Assembly: GCA_049647585.1 (NCBI GenBank)
Contig: JBARXY010000029.1
Coordinates: 40,065-104,064 of the forward strand
Direction of reading: 5' to 3'
Source of the DNA: JAGQSZ01 sp049647585
Lineage (GTDB): Bacteria > Actinomycetota > Acidimicrobiia > Acidimicrobiales > Microtrichaceae
DNA: 64,000 nt
Shown here: piece by piece, positions 1 to 7,217 of the stretch
Layout: each line of letters begins with the position of its first letter
Position numbering within the stretch: the first letter of the stretch is position 1
Translations under genes and position numbers: made by a program
Notes under the pieces: model-generated
Databases searched by the model: none
Seen by the model: only the letters and a program-made list of their open reading frames with translations
What the model was told of the DNA's origin: nothing

Positions 1-64
1 GAGGAGAATCGAACTCCCGTATGCAGCTTGGGAAGCTGCCGTTCTACCATTGAACTACACCCGC
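1..64 (-). tRNA. tRNA-Gly (CCC anticodon), cut by the window edge
   Basis: Read on the minus strand, the sequence begins GCGGGTGTAGTTCAATGG, a normal tRNA-Gly acceptor and D arm. The anticodon stem GCAGC/GCTGC encloses the loop TTCCCAA, giving anticodon CCC. The T arm contains GTTCGATTC. The last bases of the 3' acceptor strand lie outside the window, so the gene is incomplete here. It lies divergent to dcd. Confidence 0.93.
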
Positions 65-152
65 ACGGCCGCCTATGAAGACGGCTTCAGGCCTCTCGGC
101 CGCCTTGGATCGTAGTCGCGGTCACGAGCGACGGCACGCTACGGTGCCAGCG

Positions 153-722
153 ATGATTCTTGCGGACGCCTCCATCCGAAAGCTCGCCGACGCGGGACGC
201 CTGACGATCGATCCCTATGACCCCGAACTGGTTCAGCCGGCGTCCATCGACGTTCGGCTGGGCACCCAGTTCCGGGTAATGCGTAACAGCCGTCTGACCC
301 ACATAGACCCGGTGGCCCACGACGACAAGCTCATGGACGTCGTCGAAGTGCCCATCGACGACCAGTTCATACTGCATCCCGGCGAGTTCGCCCTCGGCCA
401 CACCGCTGAACGATTCAGCCTTCCCGACGACGTGGTCGGCATGGTCAACGGCAAGAGCAGCCTGGGAAGGATCGGGGTGCAGGTACATGCAACTGCCGGT
501 TTCGTCGACCCTGGATTCAACGGAGTGATCGTGCTGGAGCTATCCAACGTGGCCAACCTGCCCATCCTGTTGCGACCAGGCATGAAGATCGCCCAGATGG
601 TTTTCCAGCAGCTCGACCAGCCAGCGGAGCGCCCCTACGGCCATCCGGAGCTGGGCTCCAAGTATCAGGGACAGAGCGGTGCAGTCGCGTCCAAGTACTT
701 CGAGAATTACAGCGGCGACTGA
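153..722 (+). CDS. dcd: dCTP deaminase, possibly bifunctional with dUTPase activity
   Basis: Predicted 189-residue dCTP deaminase, which converts dCTP to dUTP on the way to dTMP in the cytosol. Family features are the N-terminal MILADASIRKLADAGRL, the PASIDVRLG segment, the active-site region GKSSLGRIGVQVHATAGFVD and the C-terminal LSNVANLPILLRPGMKI and SKYQGQSG. The frame is open further upstream to 75, but homologues begin at ILADxxI, so ATG 153 is preferred. Mycobacterial homologues perform both deamination and dUTP hydrolysis to dUMP; I infer that this is possible here but no residue seen decides it. It stands alone between a tRNA and a leftward operon. Confidence 0.95.
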   Translation: MILADASIRKLADAGRLTIDPYDPELVQPASIDVRLGTQFRVMRNSRLTHIDPVAHDDKLMDVVEVPIDDQFILHPGEFALGHTAERFSLPDDVVGMVNGKSSLGRIGVQVHATAGFVDPGFNGVIVLELSNVANLPILLRPGMKIAQMVFQQLDQPAERPYGHPELGSKYQGQSGAVASKYFENYSGD

Positions 723-783
723 TCCGACCGTCGGGCTCGGCGACGACCGTCGGGTTCCGCGCCGACCGGCTCGGCCCGACCGG

Positions 784-1221
784 CTAGATGGCCGAATAGA
801 GGCGGGCTCGTCGAGCCTCGGGATGCGTGGCCGCAGCTTCCGTCACCGCGTCGACCAGACCGACAGGAGAGATTGGTCGCACCAGCGACGAGTCGACCTC
901 AGCGCCCAGGCCGAAGAACAGATCGAATTCGTCGTCCACCAGCGCAACGAGTGCTGCGTCGCGCAGAGCCGGTTCGGGTCTCTGACGTAACGACGACACG
1001 AGCGACGCTACCGAAACGATTCCGCCGCCGCTCATAGAGACGACCGCCGCGGTGATCTTCTCACCCAGCATCACCCGCGCCACATCCGCGGTGTCTGGCA
1101 GGGGCCGTGCGTCGAAGCCGGCAACCGCAAGGAGCGAACACAACAGCAGTGCGGTGTCCCGATCGTCCTCGACCACCAGCACCCGCGCTCCCGGAGCAGG
1201 CGTTCGGGTGCTGGCGATCAT
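784..1221 (-). CDS. Degenerate response-regulator receiver domain protein
   Basis: A 145-residue stand-alone receiver-like protein. The start VLVVEDDRDTALLL (about residues 14-27) has the acidic pair of CheY-like domains. The beta-3 strand reads ITAAVVSMSGG, so the phospho-acceptor aspartate (near residue 62) appears to be serine, and the conserved lysine in LVRPISP (about 113-119) is arginine. No output domain follows. It begins four bases after the stop of the upstream Fe-S oxidoreductase gene, so the two are probably cotranscribed. I infer a phosphorylation-independent protein-protein interaction role; the family assignment is moderately sure and the function unknown. Confidence 0.7.
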   Translation of the reverse strand: MIASTRTPAPGARVLVVEDDRDTALLLCSLLAVAGFDARPLPDTADVARVMLGEKITAAVVSMSGGGIVSVASLVSSLRQRPEPALRDAALVALVDDEFDLFFGLGAEVDSSLVRPISPVGLVDAVTEAAATHPEARRARLYSAI

Positions 1222-1225
1222 CGGA

Positions 1226-3472
1226 TCAGGGTTCTAGCTGGGTGCCGGACTGGCTCAACGGCTGGGCGCTCTCAAGCGCTTCCAGCAGGTGGATCGCAAT
1301 ATCAGCGACCCTGACGTCGGTGTCCTCGACGCCCTGGGCCTTAACGCCGTCGTCGATCATGATGTAGCAGAACGGACAGGCGGTCGCGATACGTGAAGCC
1401 CCGGTCGACAGCAGTTCCTGCGAACGCTCGACATTGACCTGCTTGCCGATGTGCTCTTCCATCCACATACGTGCACCGCCGGCGCCGCAGCACATGCTCT
1501 TGGTGCCGTTGCGTTCCGCCTCGACGACCTCGATGCCCTCGAGGGAGCCAAGAACGTTGCGCGGTGCCATGTAGATATCGTTGTGACGTCCCAAGTAGCA
1601 GGCGTCGTGGTAGACGATGCGCTCATCGAGGTGCGCACCGGTCATGTCCAACTGGCCCGAGTCGATCAGCTGTTCGAGTAGCTGACTGTGGTGGATCACG
1701 TCGTAGGTTCCGCCGAGCTGCGGGTACTCATTGCCGAGTGTGTTGAAGCAGTGCGGGCACTGGGTGATGATCTTGCGGACGCCCATGCTGTCGAGGGTCT
1801 CGATGTTTTGCATCGCAAGCATCTGGAAGATGTACTCGTTGCCGGATCGACGGGCGGGGTCACCGGTGCAGTGCTCGGCGGGACCGAGAATCGAGAAGCT
1901 GACGTTCGCACGCTTGAGCAGCTTGGCGATTGCCTGGGTGACCTTCTGGTTCTTGTCGTCGAATGAACCGGCACAGCCGACCCAGTAGAGGAACTCGGAC
2001 TCGAGCGGATCGCCGCCGTCGAGGATCGTGATGCCCTCGAGATCCTTGGCCCAGTCGCCACGCTCGCTGTTGCTCATGCCCCATGGGTTGCCCGCGTTCT
2101 CCATGCCACGGAAAGCGGCACCCAATTCGGTGGGGAAGTCGGACTCCATGAGAGTCAGATAGCGACGCATGTCGAGAATCTTGTCGAGGATCTCGATGTT
2201 CACCGGACAGATCTCATCGCAGGCCTTACAGCTCGTGCAGGACCAGACCTCGTCAGCGGTGATCCGCTCGAACAGCGAGTTCGCCGAGATGACGATTTCC
2301 GGAACGGTGCCGATGGGAGGCGAAACGACCGGGGAGCCGGATGCTGCCATGACCTCACCGGACTTGAGGACAATCTCACGAGGGTCGAGCGGCTTGCCCG
2401 TGGCGTGGGCGGGGCAGACCGAAGTGCAACGACCACACATGGTGCAGGCATCGGTGTCGAGTAGCTGCTTCCAGGTGAAGTCTTCGACGACCGACGCTCC
2501 GAACGATTCGAGTTCGGTCTCCATCAGGTTTGGCATCGCCTTCATTGCACCCTTTGGGCGATCCTTGTCAGATAGGTACATGTTGAGCGGTGAGGTGAAC
2601 ATGTGACGCAGCATCGTGGTGGGAAGAATCACCAGGAAGGCGACGAAAGTCAGGATGTGGATGATCCACATGGCCTGGTGCCAGCCTGCGAGGTGGTCCA
2701 TGTTTTCGATCAGTCCCGAAAGCGGGTAGCCGACGAAGGACCACTTTTCGAAGGCCGGACGACCATCGAGTGCGATGCGGAACATCTCGGTCAGATGGCC
2801 CGTGACGCCAATAGCGAACAGCGTTCCGAGGATGATTGCGTGTTCAGGCTTGGACTTGATGCGAATGCGATACGGGCGCTGTATGTAGCGACGCACGATC
2901 GCCCACACGACACCGGCGAGGAACACCAGCCCTGCGAGGTCGCCTATGAAGGCGTAGCCCTGGTAGACGCCACCGTGCAGGAACTTGAGCGACTCGGGCA
3001 GCTGATGGTTGATCTCGAGCACTGAGGTGACAGCGAGCAGCACCAGAAAGCCGAAGTAGATCAGCGAGTGCATGATTCCGGCTGCCGGATCCCGCAGCAG
3101 GGTCTGCATGTAGAGCCCGGCACGTAGCTTGGCCATACGACGCTTGGCGTTGGCGGGAGTGATGTCACGCTTGTCCGGACCGCCACGCTGCCAGTTGCGG
3201 ACCCGCCACGAGAACATGACGGCTCCGTAGACGAACATCGCCGGAATGATTGTGTAGAACGCCAGCCTTATCGAGCTCGGAATGTTGTCGAAAACATGCC
3301 GCTGGATCTCGCTGTCGTCATGGAACTGGAAGACGGTCGCGGCAACGCCCGAAGCTGCGACGACTACCGCGATCGCGACTCCGATGAGGATCGCGATTTG
3401 ATTGGGGCGGAGCCGCTTTGGTCCGGGGACCACGTCGATGTCGTCTATTTCATGCGTATCGGTGGCGCTCAT
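1226..3472 (-). CDS. Membrane-bound Fe-S oxidoreductase (HdrD/GlpC-like, Rv0338c type)
   Basis: A 748-residue fusion. The first ~300 residues hold about six membrane spans, with histidines in GHLTEMF and MWIIHILTF resembling a heme-b NarI-like domain. Two ferredoxin-type 4Fe-4S motifs follow: CTMCGRCTSVCP (C343, C346, C349, C353) and CTSCKACDEICP (C412, C415, C418, C422). The C-terminal half carries two CCG-type modules (for example TQCPHCFNTLGNEYP and MCCGAGGARMW). This architecture matches the actinobacterial Rv0338c family, thought to exchange electrons between the quinone pool and a soluble thiol or flavin partner. The partner is not evident here. It is first in an operon with the degenerate receiver gene. 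Confidence 0.88.
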   Translation of the reverse strand: MSATDTHEIDDIDVVPGPKRLRPNQIAILIGVAIAVVVAASGVAATVFQFHDDSEIQRHVFDNIPSSIRLAFYTIIPAMFVYGAVMFSWRVRNWQRGGPDKRDITPANAKRRMAKLRAGLYMQTLLRDPAAGIMHSLIYFGFLVLLAVTSVLEINHQLPESLKFLHGGVYQGYAFIGDLAGLVFLAGVVWAIVRRYIQRPYRIRIKSKPEHAIILGTLFAIGVTGHLTEMFRIALDGRPAFEKWSFVGYPLSGLIENMDHLAGWHQAMWIIHILTFVAFLVILPTTMLRHMFTSPLNMYLSDKDRPKGAMKAMPNLMETELESFGASVVEDFTWKQLLDTDACTMCGRCTSVCPAHATGKPLDPREIVLKSGEVMAASGSPVVSPPIGTVPEIVISANSLFERITADEVWSCTSCKACDEICPVNIEILDKILDMRRYLTLMESDFPTELGAAFRGMENAGNPWGMSNSERGDWAKDLEGITILDGGDPLESEFLYWVGCAGSFDDKNQKVTQAIAKLLKRANVSFSILGPAEHCTGDPARRSGNEYIFQMLAMQNIETLDSMGVRKIITQCPHCFNTLGNEYPQLGGTYDVIHHSQLLEQLIDSGQLDMTGAHLDERIVYHDACYLGRHNDIYMAPRNVLGSLEGIEVVEAERNGTKSMCCGAGGARMWMEEHIGKQVNVERSQELLSTGASRIATACPFCYIMIDDGVKAQGVEDTDVRVADIAIHLLEALESAQPLSQSGTQLEP

Positions 3473-3496
3473 AGCACGATGAACATACCTCGCGGG

Positions 3497-3913
3497 TCAG
3501 TGGCTGAGCGATTGCTCCGACTCCCGCAGGCGTTCAGCCATCGACACCAGCAGCTTGTGGGCGAGTGTCGGGACCTCGTCGAGAACGGCGTTGAAGGCCG
3601 GCTTGGACAAAACGAGCAGTTCCATGTCGGTCTCGGCCCGCACCGTTGCGCTACGGGGACCACCGTCGAGGAGCGACAGTTCTCCGACGTGGTCGCCCGG
3701 CCCCAATCGAGCTACCTCGGCCTCGTCCTTGATGACGGAAGCGACGCCGGAGAGGATCACGAAAGCCTCACGGCCGACGGAACCCTGGCGGGTCATTTCG
3801 TCCCCGGGTTTCAGTGTCACGTGATCGACGGCCTTTGCGAGCCGCTGCAGATCTCGCTTGGTGCAGGCTGAGAACAATCGAATGGATGCGACCTCATCGA
3901 CCAGATTCGTCAT
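3497..3913 (-). CDS. Stand-alone cyclic nucleotide-binding domain protein
   Basis: A 138-residue protein consisting almost only of a cNMP-binding (CAP-like) beta barrel: VTLKPGDEMTRQGSVGREAF, FVILSGVASV, LGPGDHVGELSLLDGGPRSA and a final amphipathic helix. The phosphate-binding cassette GELSLLDGGPRSATV has the Glu and Arg typical of cyclic-nucleotide binding. There is no helix-turn-helix. The open frame extends to 4261 but that part overlaps the divergent ParA gene and looks non-coding, so ATG 3913 is chosen. It is 24 bases upstream of the Fe-S oxidoreductase on the same strand, and may be cotranscribed with it. Confidence 0.85.
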   Translation of the reverse strand: MTNLVDEVASIRLFSACTKRDLQRLAKAVDHVTLKPGDEMTRQGSVGREAFVILSGVASVIKDEAEVARLGPGDHVGELSLLDGGPRSATVRAETDMELLVLSKPAFNAVLDEVPTLAHKLLVSMAERLRESEQSLSH

Positions 3914-4123
3914 GGACTGGACTGTAGGGATTGCGGTGGGTCTGCGAAGGCAAAAGCATGACAACGTCACCGACGTCACACCTGTGGGGCCCGGGCCCCG
4001 CTCGGGGCGGTGCGTCGAGTGTGCGAGGAGTGAAACTGTGTTGTTGAATGGCATGTTGTTGAACGACGGCGTCTTGCCACCGGAAGAGATGATCTCTATG
4101 CACGAGCATCGGCAGTCCCAGCT

Positions 4124-4864
4124 GTGAGAGTGGCTGCAGTAGCGGGAGCCAAGGGTGGTGTCGGGAAAACGGCCGCAGCGGTGAACCTTGCGTACCTCGC
4201 GTCCGAGACCGGACAGCGGACACTGCTCTGGGACCTCGACCCTCAGGGCGCGGCGACCCATTGCTATCGCGCGAAGGCGCGGGTCAAGGGTGGAGCAACC
4301 CGACTACTGGGTGGCAAACGCGACCTGCGCTCCTTCATCCGACACACGGATTACCCGAACCTAGATCTGTTGCCTTCGGACCCGTCCTTCCGGGTGGCGG
4401 ACACCGTGTTGTCCACCAGGCGTTGGCCCGAGCGGGTGATCCGGAAGCTGCTTCGTCCCCTGGAATCGACCTATGACCTGGTGATACTCGACTGCGCTCC
4501 GGGGCTTGGGATAGTGACTGAGTCGGTGATAGCCGCGTCGGATCTGATCATCGCCCCTGTCATACCTGCACCGCTGGCGGTGCGGAGTCTCGAACAGCTT
4601 GAGGAGTTCCTGGACGAATACCGCTCAGGTCTTCCGCTGCTCGCGTTCCTGTCGATGCTCGATGAACGCAAAGTGTTGCATCGTCAAATGGTTAATCAGA
4701 TCAAGGCTGATTCCAGGTTTGCGCTCTCCGCAGTTCCGACGTCCTCGTCGGTGGAACGGATGGGGATGGAACAGGTGCCTGCAGTCGTGGCTTCGCCAAA
4801 CAATCTGGCGGCGGTCTCATACCGCCGGCTCTGGGCAGAAATTTCCGAGCGCCTCGGCCTCTGA
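4124..4864 (+). CDS. ParA/MinD-family ATPase without an adjacent ParB
   Basis: A 246-residue P-loop ATPase with the deviant Walker A KGGVGKTAAAVN (about 10-21), the A' motif LLWDLDPQGAATH and Walker B YDLVILDCAPGLG. These define the ParA/Soj group used for DNA or protein positioning. No parB-like gene or parS-like cluster of inverted repeats is visible nearby, so it is an orphan. The start is GTG 4124, since the first beta strand MRVAAVAGAKGG begins right there. It is divergent from the cNMP-binding gene and convergent with gpmA. The cargo is unknown. Confidence 0.88.
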   Translation: MRVAAVAGAKGGVGKTAAAVNLAYLASETGQRTLLWDLDPQGAATHCYRAKARVKGGATRLLGGKRDLRSFIRHTDYPNLDLLPSDPSFRVADTVLSTRRWPERVIRKLLRPLESTYDLVILDCAPGLGIVTESVIAASDLIIAPVIPAPLAVRSLEQLEEFLDEYRSGLPLLAFLSMLDERKVLHRQMVNQIKADSRFALSAVPTSSSVERMGMEQVPAVVASPNNLAAVSYRRLWAEISERLGL

Positions 4865-4895
4865 GACACCTACTGAGGCCACACGACCGTCGGAC

Positions 4896-5657
4896 TCAAC
4901 CGCCGCTTGCCTGCTTGGCGACGGCCTCGGCGCGAGCGCGCACGGTGTCGGTGTCGAGCAGATAACGGTCCTCGACCGACTTGGCCTCGGCCGGTCGGAA
5001 TGAATCGTCAAGTTCGTAACGCAATGGCACCCCGGTCGGAATGTTGAGCCCGGTGATCTCGTCGTCGGAGATCCCGTCGAGATGCTTGACCAGCGCCCGC
5101 AATGAGTTGCCGTGGGCCACCACGAGCACCTGCTTGCCGGCCTGTAGGTCGGGGACGATCGAGTCGAACCAGTAGGGCAGCATCCGGTCGACGACATCGG
5201 CGAGGCACTCCGATTGCGGGATCAACTCTGGAGGCAGATCTGCGTATCGGACATCGGAGTTGGGATTGAACCGGTTGTCCGGCGAGATCGGTGGCGGGGG
5301 GACGTCGTAGCTTCGGCGCCAGACGTGGACCTTGTCGGCTCCGTACTTGGCGGTGGTCTCGGCCTTGTTGGCACCTGTCAGGTCGCCGTAATGGCGCTCG
5401 TTGAGGCGCCAGCTCCTACGCACTGGAATCCAGAGGCGTCCGATCCCGTCGAGTGCCAAGTTGGCGGTGCGTATCGCCCTCACCTGCAGAGACGTGTGCA
5501 ACACGTCGGGGGCAAACGATGCGTCGGCCATCATCTGGGCCGCGGCGCCGGCCTCGGCGACTCCCGCCTCTGTCAGGTCACAGTCGTACCAGCCGGTGAA
5601 CAGGTTCAGCTTGTTCCACTCGCTCTCACCGTGGCGGAGCAGGACGAGTTGATGCAC
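4896..5657 (-). CDS. gpmA: 2,3-bisphosphoglycerate-dependent phosphoglycerate mutase
   Basis: A 253-residue glycolytic enzyme interconverting 3- and 2-phosphoglycerate. It has the phosphohistidine motif LVLLRHGESEWN, the family segment LNERHYGDLTGANKAETTAK and the second catalytic histidine in VVAHGNSLRALVKHL. The frame runs on to 5753, but homologues begin just before LVLLRHGE, so GTG 5657 (VHQLVLLRHG) is taken as the start. It is divergent from a glycosyltransferase across about 100 bases and convergent with the ParA gene. Length and motifs are ordinary. Confidence 0.96.
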   Translation of the reverse strand: MHQLVLLRHGESEWNKLNLFTGWYDCDLTEAGVAEAGAAAQMMADASFAPDVLHTSLQVRAIRTANLALDGIGRLWIPVRRSWRLNERHYGDLTGANKAETTAKYGADKVHVWRRSYDVPPPPISPDNRFNPNSDVRYADLPPELIPQSECLADVVDRMLPYWFDSIVPDLQAGKQVLVVAHGNSLRALVKHLDGISDDEITGLNIPTGVPLRYELDDSFRPAEAKSVEDRYLLDTDTVRARAEAVAKQASGG

Positions 5658-5761
5658 GGGGCCTCCCAGATAGGTGGCCAAGATCGTGCACCAGTTGGAC
5701 CTGCAAAGACCAACGGTGGCTAGGGAAAGCCGTCGGGGATCATGGCCGTACACTTCCGGAC

Positions 5762-6814
5762 ATGCGGGTGTCGGTGGTCATTCCATGCTTTAACTCACTT
5801 GAGTTTCTTCCCGAGACGCTCGACTCGGTCCTCGATCAGGACCTGCCGGAATCATTGATCGGCAACTACGAGGTTGTCCTGGTCGACGACGGTGGGTCAG
5901 ACAATCTCGAGAAGTGGCTCGACGGTTGGCTCAAGGAACGGCTCGACCGGCGGCCATCGTCGCCGAGCGAAGTAGACGTCCGGGTCGTTCGCCAGGAGAA
6001 CGCCGGAGTTTCCGCGGCGCGGAACCTGGGCATCGAGTCGGCCCGGGGCGACTTGATCGCGTTCTGTGACTCGGATGACCTCTGGACCCCGACCACCGCG
6101 CGGAACCTCGCCGCATGCTTTGAAGATGTGACGGCGGAGATCGGCTTTGCCTACGGCTGGTACGACGTCATCGACTCCGCGGGTGAACCAAACGGCCGGG
6201 TCATCCGCTCCGACGCCTCCGGCGATGCATGGGACTATCTGGTGACCCGTAACCCGATCTCGGCGTCCGGGGTAATGGTCCGTCGCGAGGCGTTCGAGGA
6301 CGTCGGCACCTTCGCGGTCAATCGCGACCGGTTCCGGATCGACGTCGAGGACTGGGAGATGTGGATCCGCCTCGCGGCAAGGTGGAAGGTCGGGCTGGTC
6401 CCGGAAGTTGTGACGCGCCACCGGCGACACGATTCGAATTCGTCGAGCGATGTCGATTCGCTCGAAGCCGCCTACGAGAACCTGCTCGACGTCGTGTTCG
6501 CCGACGTCACTCCTGAACGAGCGGCCCTGCGCCCGATTGCCACGGCCCGAACCCAAATGATCCTGGCGTGGCAGTCCCTCAACGACCAGGAGAACCCCAA
6601 GAAGGCGCTGACCCACTTGGCGAGGGCCTACCGCTCCGCTCCCGAGTTGCGGCGCACATTCGAGTATTGGCGTCTGCGCATCGCAGCGACCGGGCTCCGG
6701 CTGACGGGTCCGTTCGGATATGCGGCGCTTCGTCGGGCCAACTGGATCGTCAGGCGTTTCGTGAACCTGCTTCCCCTGGCGCGGTTCCGCCGCGACGGTT
6801 CGTTCGTTCCCTGA
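5762..6814 (+). CDS. Family-2 glycosyltransferase
   Basis: A 350-residue GT-A fold glycosyltransferase. The N terminus MRVSVVIPCFNS, the VVLVDDGGSD loop, GVSAARNLGIESARG and the metal-binding FCDSDDLW give a confident GT2 assignment; DVEDWEMWIRLA supplies the likely catalytic acidic residue region. The C-terminal ~130 residues are helical and arginine-rich, without a clear transmembrane span, suggesting peripheral membrane association. The sugar and acceptor cannot be read from the sequence. It is alone between gpmA and the heat-shock operon. The ATG start is immediately upstream of the first beta strand. Confidence 0.9.
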   Translation: MRVSVVIPCFNSLEFLPETLDSVLDQDLPESLIGNYEVVLVDDGGSDNLEKWLDGWLKERLDRRPSSPSEVDVRVVRQENAGVSAARNLGIESARGDLIAFCDSDDLWTPTTARNLAACFEDVTAEIGFAYGWYDVIDSAGEPNGRVIRSDASGDAWDYLVTRNPISASGVMVRREAFEDVGTFAVNRDRFRIDVEDWEMWIRLAARWKVGLVPEVVTRHRRHDSNSSSDVDSLEAAYENLLDVVFADVTPERAALRPIATARTQMILAWQSLNDQENPKKALTHLARAYRSAPELRRTFEYWRLRIAATGLRLTGPFGYAALRRANWIVRRFVNLLPLARFRRDGSFVP

Positions 6815-6988
6815 TGCAGGGCCCGGCGTCCCCTGAGGAAGCCCGTCCGCTCTGAGAAGGCCCGGCGTCCCACTGAGGGAGCTGGCCGCCACTGAGGGAG
6901 CTGGCCGTCCCTCAAAGCTGGCGAAAGTGTCGTCAGCGGCTGCCCGTTCAGAAGGCCGCTCTCAGTAAAGTGATCGGAGAGCAACAAA

Positions 6989-7009
6989 GTTGATGGTCAA
7001 CCACTCAAG
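6989..7009 (+). promoter_or_regulatory. HAIR-like HspR operator upstream of dnaK
   Basis: GTTGATG-GTCAACC-ACTCAAG has the 7+7+7 geometry of the HAIR element (consensus CTTGAGT-N7-ACTCAAG) bound by HspR in other actinobacteria. The right arm is a perfect consensus match and the left arm is degenerate. The same geometry and a near-identical sequence occur before clpB at 12521-12541. hspR itself is the fourth gene of this operon, so autoregulation is expected. Confidence 0.75.
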
Positions 7010-7063
7010 TTTGTTGTACATTATGCAAGTGCTCTCGTGGACTTCTGCGTGAACACCTCTAGA

Positions 7064-7161
7064 CTTGAGGATTCGGGCGCCGATTCAAGTACTCCGGCCC
7101 CGAGTCAGCGGTTTCGAGATGAGCCCCCCTCATCGCAGATCCGAAGAACTCAACACTTGAG
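7064..7161 (+). promoter_or_regulatory. Additional HspR half-sites before dnaK
   Basis: CTTGAGG (7064-7070) faces ATTCAAG (7083-7089) with a 12-base spacer, and CTCAA-CAC-TTGAG (7149-7161) is a compact palindrome built from the same half-site. These are imperfect or wrongly spaced compared with the HAIR consensus, so they may be secondary operators or chance. They lie between the main HAIR-like element and the dnaK start. Confidence 0.4.
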
Positions 7162-7217
7162 AATCATCCAAACCTGAAAATCAGTGGACCGTGGGTCCTG
7201 AAGAGGAGTGTGGCGAA

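Larger units (their letters stand above)
6815..7217. other. Intergenic region before dnaK: duplicated repeats, then heat-shock regulatory DNA
   Basis: About 400 bases with no credible gene. The left part has two direct duplications: a 13-bp sequence (6820-6832 and 6859-6871) and the 17-bp ACTGAGGGAGCTGGCCG (6872-6888 and 6891-6907). The right part, from about 6980, is more AT-rich and contains several TTGA/TCAA palindromic elements that fit HspR binding, with the dnaK promoter presumably among them. A ribosome-binding AGGAG lies at 7203-7207, ten bases before the dnaK ATG. Confidence 0.75.

Noticed and set aside
3914..4123. parS-like sites near the ParA gene
   Set aside because: I found no repeated inverted 14-16-mer of the parS type and no parB gene.
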